Shown in pieces: positions 40,750 through 52,264 of a stretch of 64,000 nt of DNA. The notes beneath the pieces are model-generated. The model was not told the DNA's origin, searched no databases, and saw only the letters and a program-made list of their open reading frames with translations. Within the stretch, counting starts at the first letter, position 1, and each line of letters opens with the position of its first letter. Origin of the DNA: Agelas oroides. Lineage: Eukaryota > Porifera > Demospongiae > Agelasida > Agelasidae. Where the stretch lies: positions 9,512,337 through 9,576,336 of the forward strand of contig OX422186.1 of assembly GCA_949130485.1 (NCBI GenBank), in the 5' to 3' direction. A program made the position numbers and the translations under genes.

Positions 40750-43700
40750 GTCCTAGCTTACTGAGGCATTTGTCATCCAAGCTCTGGGGAGCAGTGGACT
40801 ACGTCAGGAAGAAATGGAGTGGGTGGCGCCACTCTCTATCACCCTCCCCCTCCCCTCCTCCCGTCACAACTACTGTTCAAACACAACCTGCATCTCAGAC
40901 TGCAAGAGTGAGTGCAAAAGTTATTCCAGATGTGTGAACAACATCCAGTTAAATGTTGTTCCTAGGTTAGTTGATGCCTTCCTTGTTCTGTCATTGTGCA
41001 GGTTGAAGATGAAGGGGGAAGTGCTGAATCTCATAGCATGGGGCTGCCTGAGGGACATACCTCCCTCCACACACCCACACCTGCTCACAAGTTGCCAGAG
41101 CAGCACCATTTCACTGTACCACGAGTGAAGGAGCTCCCATTGAAAGGTGAACACCTGATGGAGTGATCGGTTGAGATTGGTGTGTTACTTGTCTCCTATC
41201 AACTAACCCAGACCATTGTGTTTGTTTGTTTGTTTTCTCAGAAACCCTTCAGCGCTCATCTCAGAGCAGACCCAGTGTACTAAGAGAGGTAGGCTACCAT
41301 GGCTAAATCTTCCAGCATGTACCACCCCCTCCCCTTCCCATGTGTATACCCCCCCATGTATTCCTACATGTACACACATCACAGAGACAGCAAGCTCGTG
41401 ACAGAGAACAATATAACCAGATTCTCTACGGCCACACTTCCTCTCCCTCCTCCTCCCCTGCTCGCTCACCCTCACTGTTCACACCGTTACTGCATCCTGA
41501 AGTGATTGGCCCCACATCACCAAGGTAGGATGGTCTCAGGTAGCCACTTCACAGCAGACTGATTTCATGATGTGTACTATATTACTATCCTGCTTGCAGG
41601 GACACTGTGGCAGCACCCTCCCAAACCTTCAATGCTCCACGCTTCCACTCCACCCCCTTCTGTCCTACCTCCTTCCCTCATCGCTCTTCCATTCCCTCCC
41701 ACCCTCCTGTTCCAGATCACCCTACACCATCTCACACTCTCTCCTCTCATGCTTTCTCCTCTCCCACCCTTCCTTCTCACCACCTGAGACACACATCAAC
41801 GACAGCTCACTCCCACACACTCCCAGTACCACGTGGTGGCAGACAGCCTCAGGAGAAACCTCCACAGCGCCCACAATGGCAGCACTACTCCCATCATGGT
41901 CCCTCCCACCTTCACCCACACGAGCATACGCTCACCACTAGTAGTTTGTCAAACAGGGGTGTCCAGACATCTCCTGCAATGGCCATCCTTCCTTTGGAGC
42001 CCATAGTCAGCTTAAAGCGGCTGGATACCCTCAAACAGGAACACAAGGTTCATACGAGCTAGCCTCTGTGCACTCTTTACCCCGTCTGTCTCTCGACCAC
42101 CCCTTCCTTCTATTCCCCTTTTCCCAGTATGCGATGGAGGATAGGAAAGCACTGGGAGAAGTACTGGAGAACTATGTGCGTGTGAATCGTGAGGATCGCC
42201 AGAAGGTAGAGAAGGAAAGGGTAGAAAAGATGAGGAGGAAACTGGGGCTTCTTGCAGTGGAGGAGCCAGCTGTGAAAGAGGTGAGGGGGAAGTAAGGTGT
42301 CCCAATTCCCTGAAAGGGTATATAGATATTTAGCCATTACAAAAAGTTTAAGGTTGTGACAGTATCGGATATCATGGTGATGTGTTTTTTTGTGCAGATG
42401 GATTTGGAACTGACTGCTGAACAGAAGCAGAAGGTATTCAGTGTGTGTTGATTGTGTCGTGTAGGGTTGGCTCTGACTGCATCCTCCATCACAGATTGCA
42501 GCGGCTACTGGGCGAGGGAGCGCTTCAGATTGTCTGTCTGAACGTTTCAGGATCCGCATTGCACGCTCCGACATGTTCACACTCACTGGGCTACAATGGC
42601 TCAATGACGAGGTAGGAAGGAAGCAGAGAGCTCAGTCGTGCTACACTACACCAGACACCATGATTTTGGTCCGTATTGATCTTTTCTGTTTATGCTGAGC
42701 TGATCAGGCCTGGCAAACTGCTCTTCATGATTGCAGTGGTGTGATAATGATTGTGCATGTGTACATCCACGTAGGTTATCAACTTCTACTTCAATCTGAT
42801 TGCTGAGCGCAGTGGCAACGGTGGAGAGAGGAAGGTGCATGTGATGAGCTCCTTCTTCTACCCAAAGCTCTGTTCAGCAGGCTACAGCGGCGTCCGGAGG
42901 TGGACAAAGAAGGTACTACATTTCCCCCACCTTCCTGCGACTTGTGTTAATCAGAACACATCCTCCCTGTTGCCCATTCCCCTTCTCTACATAGTGGCCA
43001 GTGGCCACAGTGGATGCATTTTCATTGGGGCACTAAGGGTTTAATCTAACTGTGTCTAACATGGCTTCAGAATGTACCCTCCATCTCCCTTGTCCCTTCC
43101 CAAGGTGGATGTGTTTGCGCACAATATCATCCTTATCCCCATCCACCTGGGCATGCACTGGTGTCTGGCCACCATCCACTTTCGTCAGCAGCAGTTCCAG
43201 TACTTTGACTCTCTGGGCGGAAGGAACCTGTCCTGCCTCAACAGACTGAGGTGCACAGCAATTGAAACGTTTAGAAGCTGGAATTTGGCTGAGACAATAC
43301 TAGCTTCTTTTGGCTACTCTTGTAGCCTTGTTCCCAGGCCCCGCCCAGCTTTCCGTCGCTTGCAGTACAGATTTTTTGTTCGCACGCGGGGAGAGCCTGG
43401 GAACGAGGCTACTACTTTTGTATATTCCTCATCTAAGTGGCTTAGTGGTAAGAGCTTTTGACTAATATTCAGATTCAAGCCCCAGTTGCAACCCTATTTT
43501 TCTTCTCTGTGGAGTTATTTCTCGTGCTCTTGGCACATCATCAGTTGGCTCCTGCATAGATAGGAAGAGGTACTCTGTTACCAATTTGAAATCAGAAAAC
43601 TTTTGCCCTGATGACAACTGAAGCATTCAGTCAAAACGTCTGCAAAAGTTACTGGCTTCTCATCACTCTGTCCCCTGTTCAGAGACTACCTGGTGGCTGA

Positions 43701-44377
43701 GGCAAAGGACAAGAAACAGATGGAGTACGATATCAGCAACTGGACAAACCATACTCCGAAGGTATGTCGGGGATCACACTGCACAACTGGCCTGCTGTAG
43801 TATACCGTGTTCTTCCTTCTGCTTCCGAATACACAGAACATCCCAAACCAAGAGAACGGGTCAGACTGTGGGGTGTTCACATGCATGGTGAGTGATCACC
43901 ACACAGTGTGAGTGTTGGCTCTTGCTGGTATTGTCCCGAGGTACCTCCATCCTCAGTGGTATCACCACACAGTGTGAGTGTTGGCTCTTGCTGGTATTGT
44001 CCCGAGGTACCGCCATCCTCAGTGGTATCCAGCTCATGTCAGCCTACAGCAATGATGCTGGTCAGATTGGTCTGGGAGACAATGCATATATGCTCCTAAG
44101 ATTTCATACACCAGCCACAATGAAATTGTACTATAGCTATTGTTGGTGAATAGGCTTATTCCTCTTGTACCATTCTCTTCACAGTATGCTCGGCACATCG
44201 CCAGTGGTGTCCCCTTCACATTCTCACAAGTAAGTCTTGATACTCCCTCTTGCCCTCTCTTCCAACTTTAACCACAGCCCTATTTCATGCATCCATCCAC
44301 ACACACACACACAGCGTGACATGCCAAAGATTCGGGAACACATGATATGTGAAATACTGGAACAGAAACTATTCTAA
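40750..44377 (+). CDS. SENP: SUMO-specific protease, SENP1/SENP2 type (first exon unresolved)
   Basis: Coding exons: 40750-40907, 41002-41146, 41242-41288, 41385-41524, 41600-42047, 42128-42280, 42398-42433, 42495-42611, 42775-42912, 43105-43250, 43683-43761, 43837-43887, 44185-44229, 44315-44377, about 588 residues; the start-codon exon upstream was not found. The N-terminal half is Ser/Pro/His-rich and disordered, followed by a charged helical stretch (DRKALGEVLENYVR). The C-terminal Ulp1 (C48) domain has WLNDEVINFYFNLI, the catalytic His in GMHWCLA, Asp in YFDSLGG, Gln in NIPNQENG, and Cys in SDCGVF. The enzyme matures SUMO and removes it from nuclear proteins. The short catalytic exons are typical of animal SENP genes. 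Confidence 0.93.
43323..43411. mobile_element. Palindromic MITE (TAGCC type) in SENP intron
   Basis: 89 bp flanked by CTACTCTTG and CTACTTTTG (8 of 9 match). Confidence 0.85.
43430..43660 (+). mobile_element. SINE-like element with tRNA-type head and hammerhead-like tail
   Basis: 43432-43494 resembles a tRNA promoter head: A-box-like TGGCTTAGTGGTAAGAG and B-box-like GATTCAAGCCC at suitable spacing. 43598-43650 folds like a minimal hammerhead ribozyme: AACTTTTGC pairs with GCAAAAGTT (stem I), CTGATGA core, stem II ACTGA-loop-TCAGT, then AAAACGTC. One core position departs from the consensus, so activity is unlikely. Hammerheads of this minimal type are known from Penelope-like and other small retroelements. 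Confidence 0.5.
43893..44033. repeat. 66-bp direct duplication in SENP intron 13
   Basis: ATCACCACACAGTGTGAGTG plus about 46 bp is repeated twice head to tail. The first copy overlaps the region just after the exon 13 donor and carries further GTGAG sequences. Confidence 0.85.
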
Positions 44378-44510
44378 CTTTGTATACACATAGGCTCCTG
44401 GTATTACTCACCCTCACCACGCTCCTCTCTCTCTGGTCTGTATTTTGTGTACCTGCATTTCTAGTTTTATACTACTGCTGGTTCTCCTACACCAAAAGCC
44501 ACGTTCCCAG

Positions 44511-44746
44511 CAGTGTTGTTTTAGTTAACTAAAACTAAAATTAATGCTACCTCAGTCCACTAGTAGTTTAGTTTTAGTTTAATTAGACTACAGATTGTAA
44601 TTGTTAGTTTAGTTATAACAATTACTAAATCTAAAAAGAGCCAATATCGTTACTTTTAGTTGTAGTTAACTACTGTTTTTTGGTGATTTTAAAGTAGTTT
44701 AGTTGTAGTTTTTAATTAGTCCGAACATTAAACTAAAACAACACTG
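44511..44746. mobile_element. hAT-type MITE
   Basis: 236 bp with inverted ends CAGTGTTGTTTTAGTT, an AT-rich interior of repeated TAGTTTAGTT, and 8-bp flanks GTTCCCAG/GCTCCCAG (7 of 8). It lies in the SENP/EIPR1 convergent spacer (44378-44897), which holds no gene. Confidence 0.8.
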
Positions 44747-44897
44747 GCTCCCAGGCCTGCGGAATTTTCAGATGAGAACGAGGCTATACTACCACAAGTA
44801 TCAGTTACTATCAGTTTGATCAACATAATTCTGGTTTTTAATGTAGGATGGGGTAATGTGTTTGTAAGAACATTAATTGCCCGTATCTGTTCTGTGG

Positions 44898-47800
44898 CTA
44901 GGATGTGAGAATGGAGAACTTCTCTTGGCTGGGCACATGGTTGATGACGAGACGGCCATCATAGCTTAGAGAGGCAAACACCCATGCATCCGCTGCACTC
45001 CACACAGCAGAGTACACTGAGTCTTCATGCTCCTCATAACAATGGATCACTTCGTCGCGGGGAGGGGAGGTGGGACTAAGGGAAGAAGGAAACCATGCTT
45101 TGAACATCTTGAAGTGTTTGGATTGATGAGGCAAAAATAGAAGGAAGAAAAAACTGGCAGTCACCAGGAATTGAACCCATGTACTGAATGGTTGGTGTGT
45201 GACTGAAGCATTCAGTATATACCAACCTGTGCAGTACATAGAAAGGACTATGAGGACTGGTGGTTGTTTGGTGGTCACAGTTCAATGGTCAAAAGTATCT
45301 GTGGCTCAACCCTCTGGATGTATGGCAGCTTTTCACCTTCCATCACTATGCATGAGACAGATGACTGCCAATGCTCTTTGCCACATTTGTCTACAAACTT
45401 ACAGGTTCTCTTCCTCCTCCTCCTCCTCTTCAATGTGTCGTAGTGGCTCTGAGGCAATGGAAGCCATACGTGTGAGCATGACCTGGCTGTCAGAGCTTGC
45501 CGTCAACAAAAGCTGGTCATGAAACAGATTAAACTGCACAGACCAAACCCTGTGTGTTTTGTGTGCGTGCATGTGAGGAGGGCATCTAGTCAGCTGAGCC
45601 CACCATACAGCTCATGTATCAGTTGGTAGCCTTGCTCCTAGGATCTTATTAGCCTGTGAGGCGGGCATCTAGTCAGCTGAGCCCACCATACAGCTCATGT
45701 ATCAGTCGGTAGCCTTGCTCCTAGGATCTTATTAGCCTGTGAGGCGGGCATCTAGTCAGCTGAGCCCACCATACAGCTCATGTATCAGTCGGTAGCCTTG
45801 CTCCTAGGATCTTATTAGCCTGTGAGGCGGGCATCTAGTCAGCTGAGCCCACCATACAGCTCATGTATCAGTCGGTAGCCTTGCTCCTAGGATCTTATTA
45901 GCATGTGAGGCGGGCATCTAGTCAGCTGAGCCCACCATACAGCTCATGTATCAGTCGGTAGCCTTGCTCCTAGGATCTTATTAGCCTATGAGGCGGGCAT
46001 CTAGTCAGCTGAGCCCACCATACAGCTCATGTATCAGTCGGTAGCCTTGCTCCTAGGATCTTATTAGCTTCGTACCCAGGCTCTTTCTCGTAGAGGAAGT
46101 GGGAACAAGGCTAGGCTCTCATGTGGCCCATGCACAAGAGCCTGGAAACAAGTTAGTTACCAGTGGGAGTGATCCTGTCTGGTTGCAAGAGGTGTTTCCA
46201 GCTTGCGTGAGTCCCAGAACTTCACCATACAGTCATCGCCACAGGAGGCAAAGTGGTAGGGCTTGTTGGGGTTATAGTCCATTCCCCGTACACATGGACC
46301 GTGGGGTACCTCCATGGTGAATGATACCCTGTGTGGCAGACAGAGAGATCAATTTAGTGAGAGCCTACTCTCCCACCTTGGTACGGACTGTCCTCCATCA
46401 TACATGAACTAGTCTCATTCCCAGGCCCCATCCTAGCTTTTGTCCCAGACCCAAAAACAAGCTGCAAGGCAAGTATGTGCTACCTCAAACTCAGTTCAAA
46501 ATATGATTGCTTACATCATACACATATAATTACGCATTCTGCAATCTGATTTGAAATCTCAGATTGGACCGTTTCATGTGACCCCCTTTCTCATGTGGAG
46601 GGTCTGGGCACGAGATGACTTGTCACATTCAGTATGCAACAAAATGTGGGGAGGAGCGTGTGTGGAAATGTGGCTAGGTCGGACACGAGCAGCTCCTGCC
46701 AACCTGTTTGTTCTGGTGTCCCAGGCCTTGACACTGGCGTCCACACCACAGAGCACCTGGGTACAGCTGTGGTGGGGGTTCCATGCAAGAGTGGAGTAGA
46801 CTGTGTGGCCCCGCCCTTCCAGAGCTAGACTGGAGTGAGGCTGTGGCAGACCAGGACAAGAGACATGCTGATTGACTGCCCCTTGAGCTTTATACTGGGT
46901 GTGTAGACTGCTACCTTAGCTGTGTCTCCTTTGACTTTCCAGAGGGTCAGCTGTTTGTCATCCGCAGTCACCAGCTGAGCAGAGGGGCCAGGGTACCACA
47001 CTGCGCTGTGGAGGGAAGGGGGGAGAAGGAGGATGATTGCTTGCAAAAAAAAACAAAAATACAGAGAAAATAAAAGTAGAAGTACAATACTTTTTAAGCC
47101 CACCATCTCATGTTTCCCTCCTGTTTGAGCTGGCAGAGATGTTCGAGAGGAGAAGGGTCTCCCCCCTCCTCCCCAACCTTCCATAGCCCAGCAGCCCTCA
47201 CCACCTTTCCCTCCACCACCTCGCTGAAACACGTACAAAGCAAGTCTCGGTCTGCTGGACTAGTGCTCAGGTGCCTGAATGAAGGAAGGGAGGGAGGGAG
47301 GGAGGGAGGGAGGGAGGGAGGGAGGGAGGGAGGGAGGGAGGGAGGGAGGGAGGGAGGGAGGGAGGGAGGGAGGGAGGGAGGGAGAGAGGGAGGGAGGGAG
47401 GGAGGGAGGGAGGGAGGGAGGGAGGGAGGGAGGGAGGGAGGGAGGGAGGGAGGGAGGGAGGGAGGGAGGGAGGGAGGGAGGGAGGAACATAAGTAGCTTC
47501 TTAATTGGCTCCTGCATCAATGGAAGGAGGGTCCTCTGTAAGATCAGCAACTTTTGCCAACACATCCCCTTAATGCTTTGGTCGACAACAGGGCGAAACA
47601 AGCCTGCACTAACTATGCACAGTCATACCATATCTCTCCTGGTGGATGCATGAAGACTGTTTTGTCCAATACTCCTGTCTCCTCATTGTAGTCGAGCAAG
47701 TGTACCTTTGTGGATGAGGTGTGTGTGAGGAGTGATATGCGAGGATAGAGATATACTCTCACTGGCCACACTCTCACGGGGATAGTCTAGTACCCAGACC

Positions 47801-48335
47801 CTGCTCTCTCCCAACAAGTAGTCTGGGAATGAGACTATCATGGCGAGAGTCTGGCCTGTGAGACCACTGAAAGGTGGTCTAAAGGGAGGTGTACGTAACT
47901 CATTGCCAATGTCGCCAACTCTCCTCTCATGTACCAGGCTAACCTGATTCTCATGCTGCAGTGACTGTGTTCCACAGAGGAAGTGGATGCGGTCAGTCTC
48001 ACCCACACGGGCAGCCAAGGAGCGTGCTGTCAGCGCTCGGCCCTGAGGTAGGGGAGAGTTGTGGTGCAGGTGTAAATTGACCAGCCATATACATTGCCAG
48101 ATTATAAAGGAGATCAATTGGGTAGCTGAAGAAGTCTTGAGATAGCTAAATTTGGAGGGGCAAATTAGGAGAAAATGATGGACAAGCACTCCTTGACGCA
48201 CCTAACGCGGCCCATATGTACACTGATTCACTGCAGCAGCCTACACAAGGTACTGGTATTACATGCCAGCGCGTACACTGCATCAAGAGTTGACAGTACC
48301 TGAAACTCCAGTCCGTAGATCACTGGCCCAGCCAT
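44898..48335 (-). CDS. EIPR1: EARP-interacting WD-repeat protein EIPR1 (TSSC1)
   Basis: Exons: 48300-48335, 47944-48042, 47629-47705, 47104-47274, 46915-47005, 46704-46840, 46161-46328, 45403-45549, 44898-45075; 1104 bases, 367 residues (human 387). It is a WD40 propeller protein that links EARP/GARP tethering complexes to endosomal recycling and dense-core vesicle traffic. Landmarks: PVIYGLEFQ at the N terminus, [73 protein letters not shown], and [32 protein letters not shown] split over positions near the C terminus. An acidic insert ([11 protein letters not shown]) precedes the last blade. Introns contain an 83-bp repeat array and a long GGGA microsatellite. Confidence 0.95.
45140..45230 (-). 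mobile_element. tRNA-like SINE fragment in EIPR1 intron 8
   Basis: On the minus strand it has a B-box-like GGGTTCAATTCC and a preceding stem-like CACACACCAACCATTCAG. The motif ACTGAAGCATTCAGT is shared with the tail of the SINE-like element at 43430-43660. Confidence 0.4.
45577..46068. repeat. 83-bp tandem repeat, about six copies
   Basis: GGCATCTAGTCAGCTGAGCC starts at 45581, 45664, 45747, 45830, 45913 and 45996, exactly 83 bp apart, with only a few differences. It fills intron 7 of EIPR1 and ends in a small palindromic MITE (46065-46113). Confidence 0.95.
47281..47484. repeat. (GGGA)n microsatellite before EIPR1 exon 4
   Basis: About 204 bp of GGGA; on the gene strand (CCCT)n forms the pyrimidine tract that leads into CTTCATTCAG, the exon 4 acceptor at 47274. 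The [16 protein letters not shown] reading frames are artefacts of the repeat. Confidence 0.95.
47788..47840. mobile_element. Small TAGTCT-type palindromic MITE
   Basis: ATAGTCTAGTACCCAGAC...GTCTGGGAATGAGACTAT in EIPR1 intron 2, about 53 bp. Confidence 0.6.
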
Positions 48336-48679
48336 AATGGTGCGCGCTAATAAGAACACTAGCCCCGCCCCCAGATCATTTGGGACTGCAGGTCATTAAC
48401 TGATACATAAACGAATCACAATGTAGTAAAAATTTTCATGCATAGTTTATATGCATGGTAGATATAATGATCTGAATGGTGGGTACAGCATACTGTACAA
48501 TTGGACTTGAGAGCTAGAACGCAAAGAAACGGCCCAAGACCGATTATAGCTCTGTTGGCTTTGGAGGACAAATAAATATACCTACAGTTGTGTGTGTGTG
48601 TGTTGAAGGAGGACATCAGAGACATGACCAAGATTTACAGATCAAGCTAGCTGTCTTCCCTACCTAGAGTTGGTGTCAG

Positions 48680-50690
48680 CTAGTCTCCTGCTATTAGTCT
48701 TCTCCCTATTGTGCCAAATGTAATGGCTCCAGAAAAGTAGATGCACCACAGTCGTGAGTAGAGGAACACAGGGTCTGTTGACCTTGAAGAGTGAGGAGGG
48801 GAGAGGAAGGGAGGGACAATCGTCAACTGTTCACATGCAAGTTGGTCCATGAGTCACTTGGTTCAGATCAACACAGAAGTGTAGACGGTTTTCATGGGGC
48901 GTGGCTTCACTTCTGGAGGGCAAGAGTCAGGGTCTGCATTCAGTACACTGTGGCTGTGTGCAAATACAGGCAAGGAAGCACACTACATCGAGCCCTTACC
49001 ATCAGCGCTGAAAGATTTTTTAAAAAAAAACTGCTTTTTTCAATGCAAAAGGTCCATCTGCAGCTGCCTCTTGATTGTGTAATTGCCCTCCAGAAGTAGA
49101 ATGCTTATTTGCCGTTTGAACACCATCTACAAGAAGCCAAAGCCTCAGATACCAACAAACCCAGACTAACTTGATGAGAGACAAGGTGACAAGAAGATGT
49201 GTGACTGCCATGGACACCAGTGTGAATACAGAACTGACAAGCAGCCCGGCTCTTGAACGGTCAAACAGCCACCACATCCCCACTGCTAGTGCTGCCAGTG
49301 TCACAACCAAGTCCAAGTAACTAGAGAAGTCAATTTTCTTAGAAATCAGCTGTTAAGGTAATCCATTCATAGGTTGGTCAACAGAATGAACTACAGGAGG
49401 CAAACCTCTTCCAGGGCCACTCCCTCCCTACCCCACACCTGCAAAGAGGACTGCAGCCCAGGAAAGAGGCAGCCTTATCCACAGATAACAGCATTAGGTG
49501 GGTCCTTTGTCCCGCTTTACTGGACAGCAGTCTGACTCCATAAAAAGATACAATGCTAGCCTGGTAGATTCCGACGAAGACAGCCACACATCTCATCACT
49601 TTGGAGCCATCCGGGGCATCCTTGTCCTCCCCCAGCACATAAGGGTAGAGCAGCCCAATACAGGTGGCAGCAGAGGCCGAGAGTGGGACCACCACCCAAC
49701 CAGGAGAGTCTGGTAGGAAGAGATTTAGGGCCAGCATCAGTGCAGCTCCTGAAGGAGATGAGGAGAGAGGAGACAACGATACTAAATATAGTCTTGTACC
49801 CAGGACATGTAGGAAGAGGGTATGACTTCTTGCTACACAGCCCATTGGCTATAGCTAGTACTAACTTCTGACTCGTAACCAAGGAATAAACCTTGTGTGT
49901 AGAAGCATTTGCAAGGGGGATCAAGCAATCAATGTACACATACTTTTTATGAGCCAATCAAGGGATCAAAATGACCCAGGTTTTAAGGAGGTGGGGCTAC
50001 AATTTTATAAACTGCAGTAAATTGAGTGATACAAGCTTTGGCCATGCAAAGTAGTTTTATTGTTTTGCATTAGCATCCACTTTGTTTGAACTGTGCGTCA
50101 ACTGTTATTATCGCCTTCCAAACTATGACACACCGAGTTTAAATGACTGTAGCGAATAGGTTTGCTGAGTAAATTAGCGTTTGCTACTACTTAACGAATA
50201 AATTACCACCAACGTGTAAGCAAATTGAGTAAGTGGCGATGCTAAATACTTTGCCTGGCCTAAATTAAATGATCACAACCTTCAGGAGGAATGATCAAGA
50301 TATCAAGGGTGATTTTTGCCTGATCAAAATTCTTGAGAATCAGTAGGAACCGGAAATCCTGTTCACCTACCCAACCCTAACCCTTACCCTACCTGTGCTC
50401 TAACTAATTCCGATTTCCGGTGCCATGTATTCCGTTCTTAATCAGTGCTTCTACAGGCTGATTGCCCCTTGATCGTGTTGATGCTACATTAGATGTGCTT
50501 AGGTTTGAAGCTAGGCCTCTGGAAGGCTCAGCTGTTTGCAGCTAAAGGAGTATTCTTGTCAGTAGTTACACAGTACGTATATCTAGCTTGCTAGCAAATC
50601 TATGTGCAGCCTATAGCCTTTCTGTTCTATGCAAAGCTCCTCACCGATGGAGAATAAAGTCACAGCTCGCGAGGCAAGACCCCAATCCAT
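48680..50690 (-). CDS. INSIG: Insulin-induced gene protein (INSIG), short form
   Basis: Exons: 50645-50690, 49552-49748, 49171-49337, 48680-48782; 513 bases, 170 residues (human INSIG1 277, INSIG2 225). An ER membrane protein that retains SCAP-SREBP and recruits ligases to HMG-CoA reductase when sterols are high. Landmarks: SRAVTLFSIGAALMLALNLF (helix 1), IGLLYPYVLGE, SKVMRCVAVFVGI, ASIKIDFSSYLDL, TLAALAVGMWWLFDRSRAG, and STDPVFLYSRLWCIYFSGAIT near the C terminus. It ends soon after IGRRLIAGD. The start Met is the first after an in-frame stop, so nearly all of the usual N-terminal cytosolic extension and the loop after helix 1 are re-duced or absent. Confidence 0.92.
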
Positions 50691-51000
50691 GGCATCACTC
50701 ACACACTCGCCCACACCATGTTAAACCGATCAGGTGTTGCGGCTCAGGCCACTTACCGCAACGTCAGGTCTCGTTCCGGAATCAAGCAAATCGTGGAATA
50801 GAACAATCCACGTACATGCAAGAGTGTACATGGTGGAGGCAACGGAAAGCTGGGCGGAGCCTGGGAACGAGGCTAGCACATGTTCGTGATGGCTTCTGCA
50901 GGCTCATGCATAACCATAAAACAGGATTGGGTCACCCAATCCCCCCCCCCCCCCCCTCTCCCAGCCACCAGATAAATATGGCTGGGTTGAGAGATCAACT

Positions 51001-52063
51001 TTATTTCAGTTCAGTTAAAAACTGTTTCAGTTTTGGTGAGGCAGTTGCTTCCTGCAGCATCAACTGCTTTTCTTGAGCGCTCTTCTGTAGTACAACCTTG
51101 AGAGTGGAGGAGCGACGCTTGTTGCTTGCACTGTAGGAAGACCACAATGCAATGATTGACAACAGCTGGTTCATGTTGCTATGGTAACTAACCTCCCTGC
51201 CTTAGGCTCAGGCTCACATGCACGAGTGGGAGCCAGGAAATGAGGCTACTAACCTCCTTGCTGGCTTTGACCTGGGTGTGTGTGGTGAGCTCACAGCAGG
51301 ACTAGCCGAACCTCCAGGCAACTTGTGATCTTGGTGATCCTGAGGACACATCCCACATGATGTCCGGAATGACTTACTGCACACCTTGCAGTGAACCACC
51401 TATGATGGTGTTTGTGTGTGTGTGTGTGTGTGTGTGTGGGGGGGGGGGATGCATAAGGGCAGTCAGAGTTGGGACACTCTAGAATGTTGCAATTTAGTCT
51501 GCCAGTGCTCAACTATAACACTTAGCACTCACCACATAGCTCTTACACTTCCCCAAGGGCTTGTGTAACCATTCCTCCTTTCTTCCTCTCTCTCCCCTCC
51601 TTCTTCTGACCTTTCCAGAAGAGGTATTGGGGGTGAAGAGGGAGCCACAGCTGGGGCAGAAACATTGCCGCACACCATATGTCAATCCTGGTGGGGAGAA
51701 GTGAACATTACAGTAGATATCAATGAAAATGGGTAAAGCGTTGCCTTCCACCAATCTGATTGCATTCTAGGACAACCAACCTGCAAACAACAAACGCTAG
51801 GCATAAAAAAGCTAACAAGGTGAACATAGTACATACCAATATGCTTGCTTTCCATTGCAGCAAACCTCACCCTAATTAACGGGATAGCATAGACAGGAAT
51901 CAAATACATATTCTATGCAGCCATTCACTCACACAGCTGGCTTCCTGGACTGAATGACTTCTTACATAAGGTGAGCTGCGAGCTGTGGACACTCTAACGC
52001 GTATTTGTGAGCGGCAGTCCACAGAAACTGCATTCTCTTCTCTTTCTCAATCTGCCACTCCAT
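51001..52063 (-). CDS. C18orf21/UPF0711-like zinc-ribbon protein
   Basis: Exons: 51966-52063, 51837-51871, 51533-51687, 51254-51399, 51001-51130; 564 bases, 187 residues. An N-terminal helix (EKEKRMQFLWTAAHKYALEC) is followed by a split zinc ribbon (CFCPSCGSLFTPN and, after a basic insert, VHCKVCSKSFRTSCG), a Ser/Pro linker, and the C-terminal motif STLKVVLQKSAQEKQ...KLKQFLTELK. Order and C-terminal motif match human C18orf21, which resembles Rpp21/Rpr2-type RNase P subunits and has been linked to RNase MRP; that role is from family knowledge and tentative here. It shares a 201-bp divergent spacer with TMEM106. Confidence 0.8.
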
Positions 52064-52264
52064 TGTCGACCACAGTCTGGTTCCCAGACCATTCTCTGAT
52101 CTGCGAACCAGACTACAAGTAACGAGCTCCGCATTCTAATTATACGTGGGAGTTTGCGAAATAATTTATACCGCGTAAACATAAAACTCCCCTTATGCTC
52201 GCAGCTTGTCGTCCGATCGACACATAAATCTAAAGGTGCTATATACCATGTATCAATCAATGTC
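52064..52264. promoter_or_regulatory. Divergent promoter, C18orf21-like / TMEM106
   Basis: 201 bp between two start codons on opposite strands. It contains a palindromic TCTGGTTCCCAGACC...GAACCAGAC piece, which is a remnant of the TAGTCT-type MITE. No TATA box seen. Confidence 0.5.

Noticed and set aside
47279-47653. REGG-repeat protein
   Set aside because: Translation of the (GGGA)n microsatellite inside an EIPR1 intron.
50346-50421. Telomere-like CCCTAACCCTTACCC string
   Set aside because: Only two imperfect units, inside a small inverted-repeat element (GGAAATCC...GATTTCC), not a telomere.
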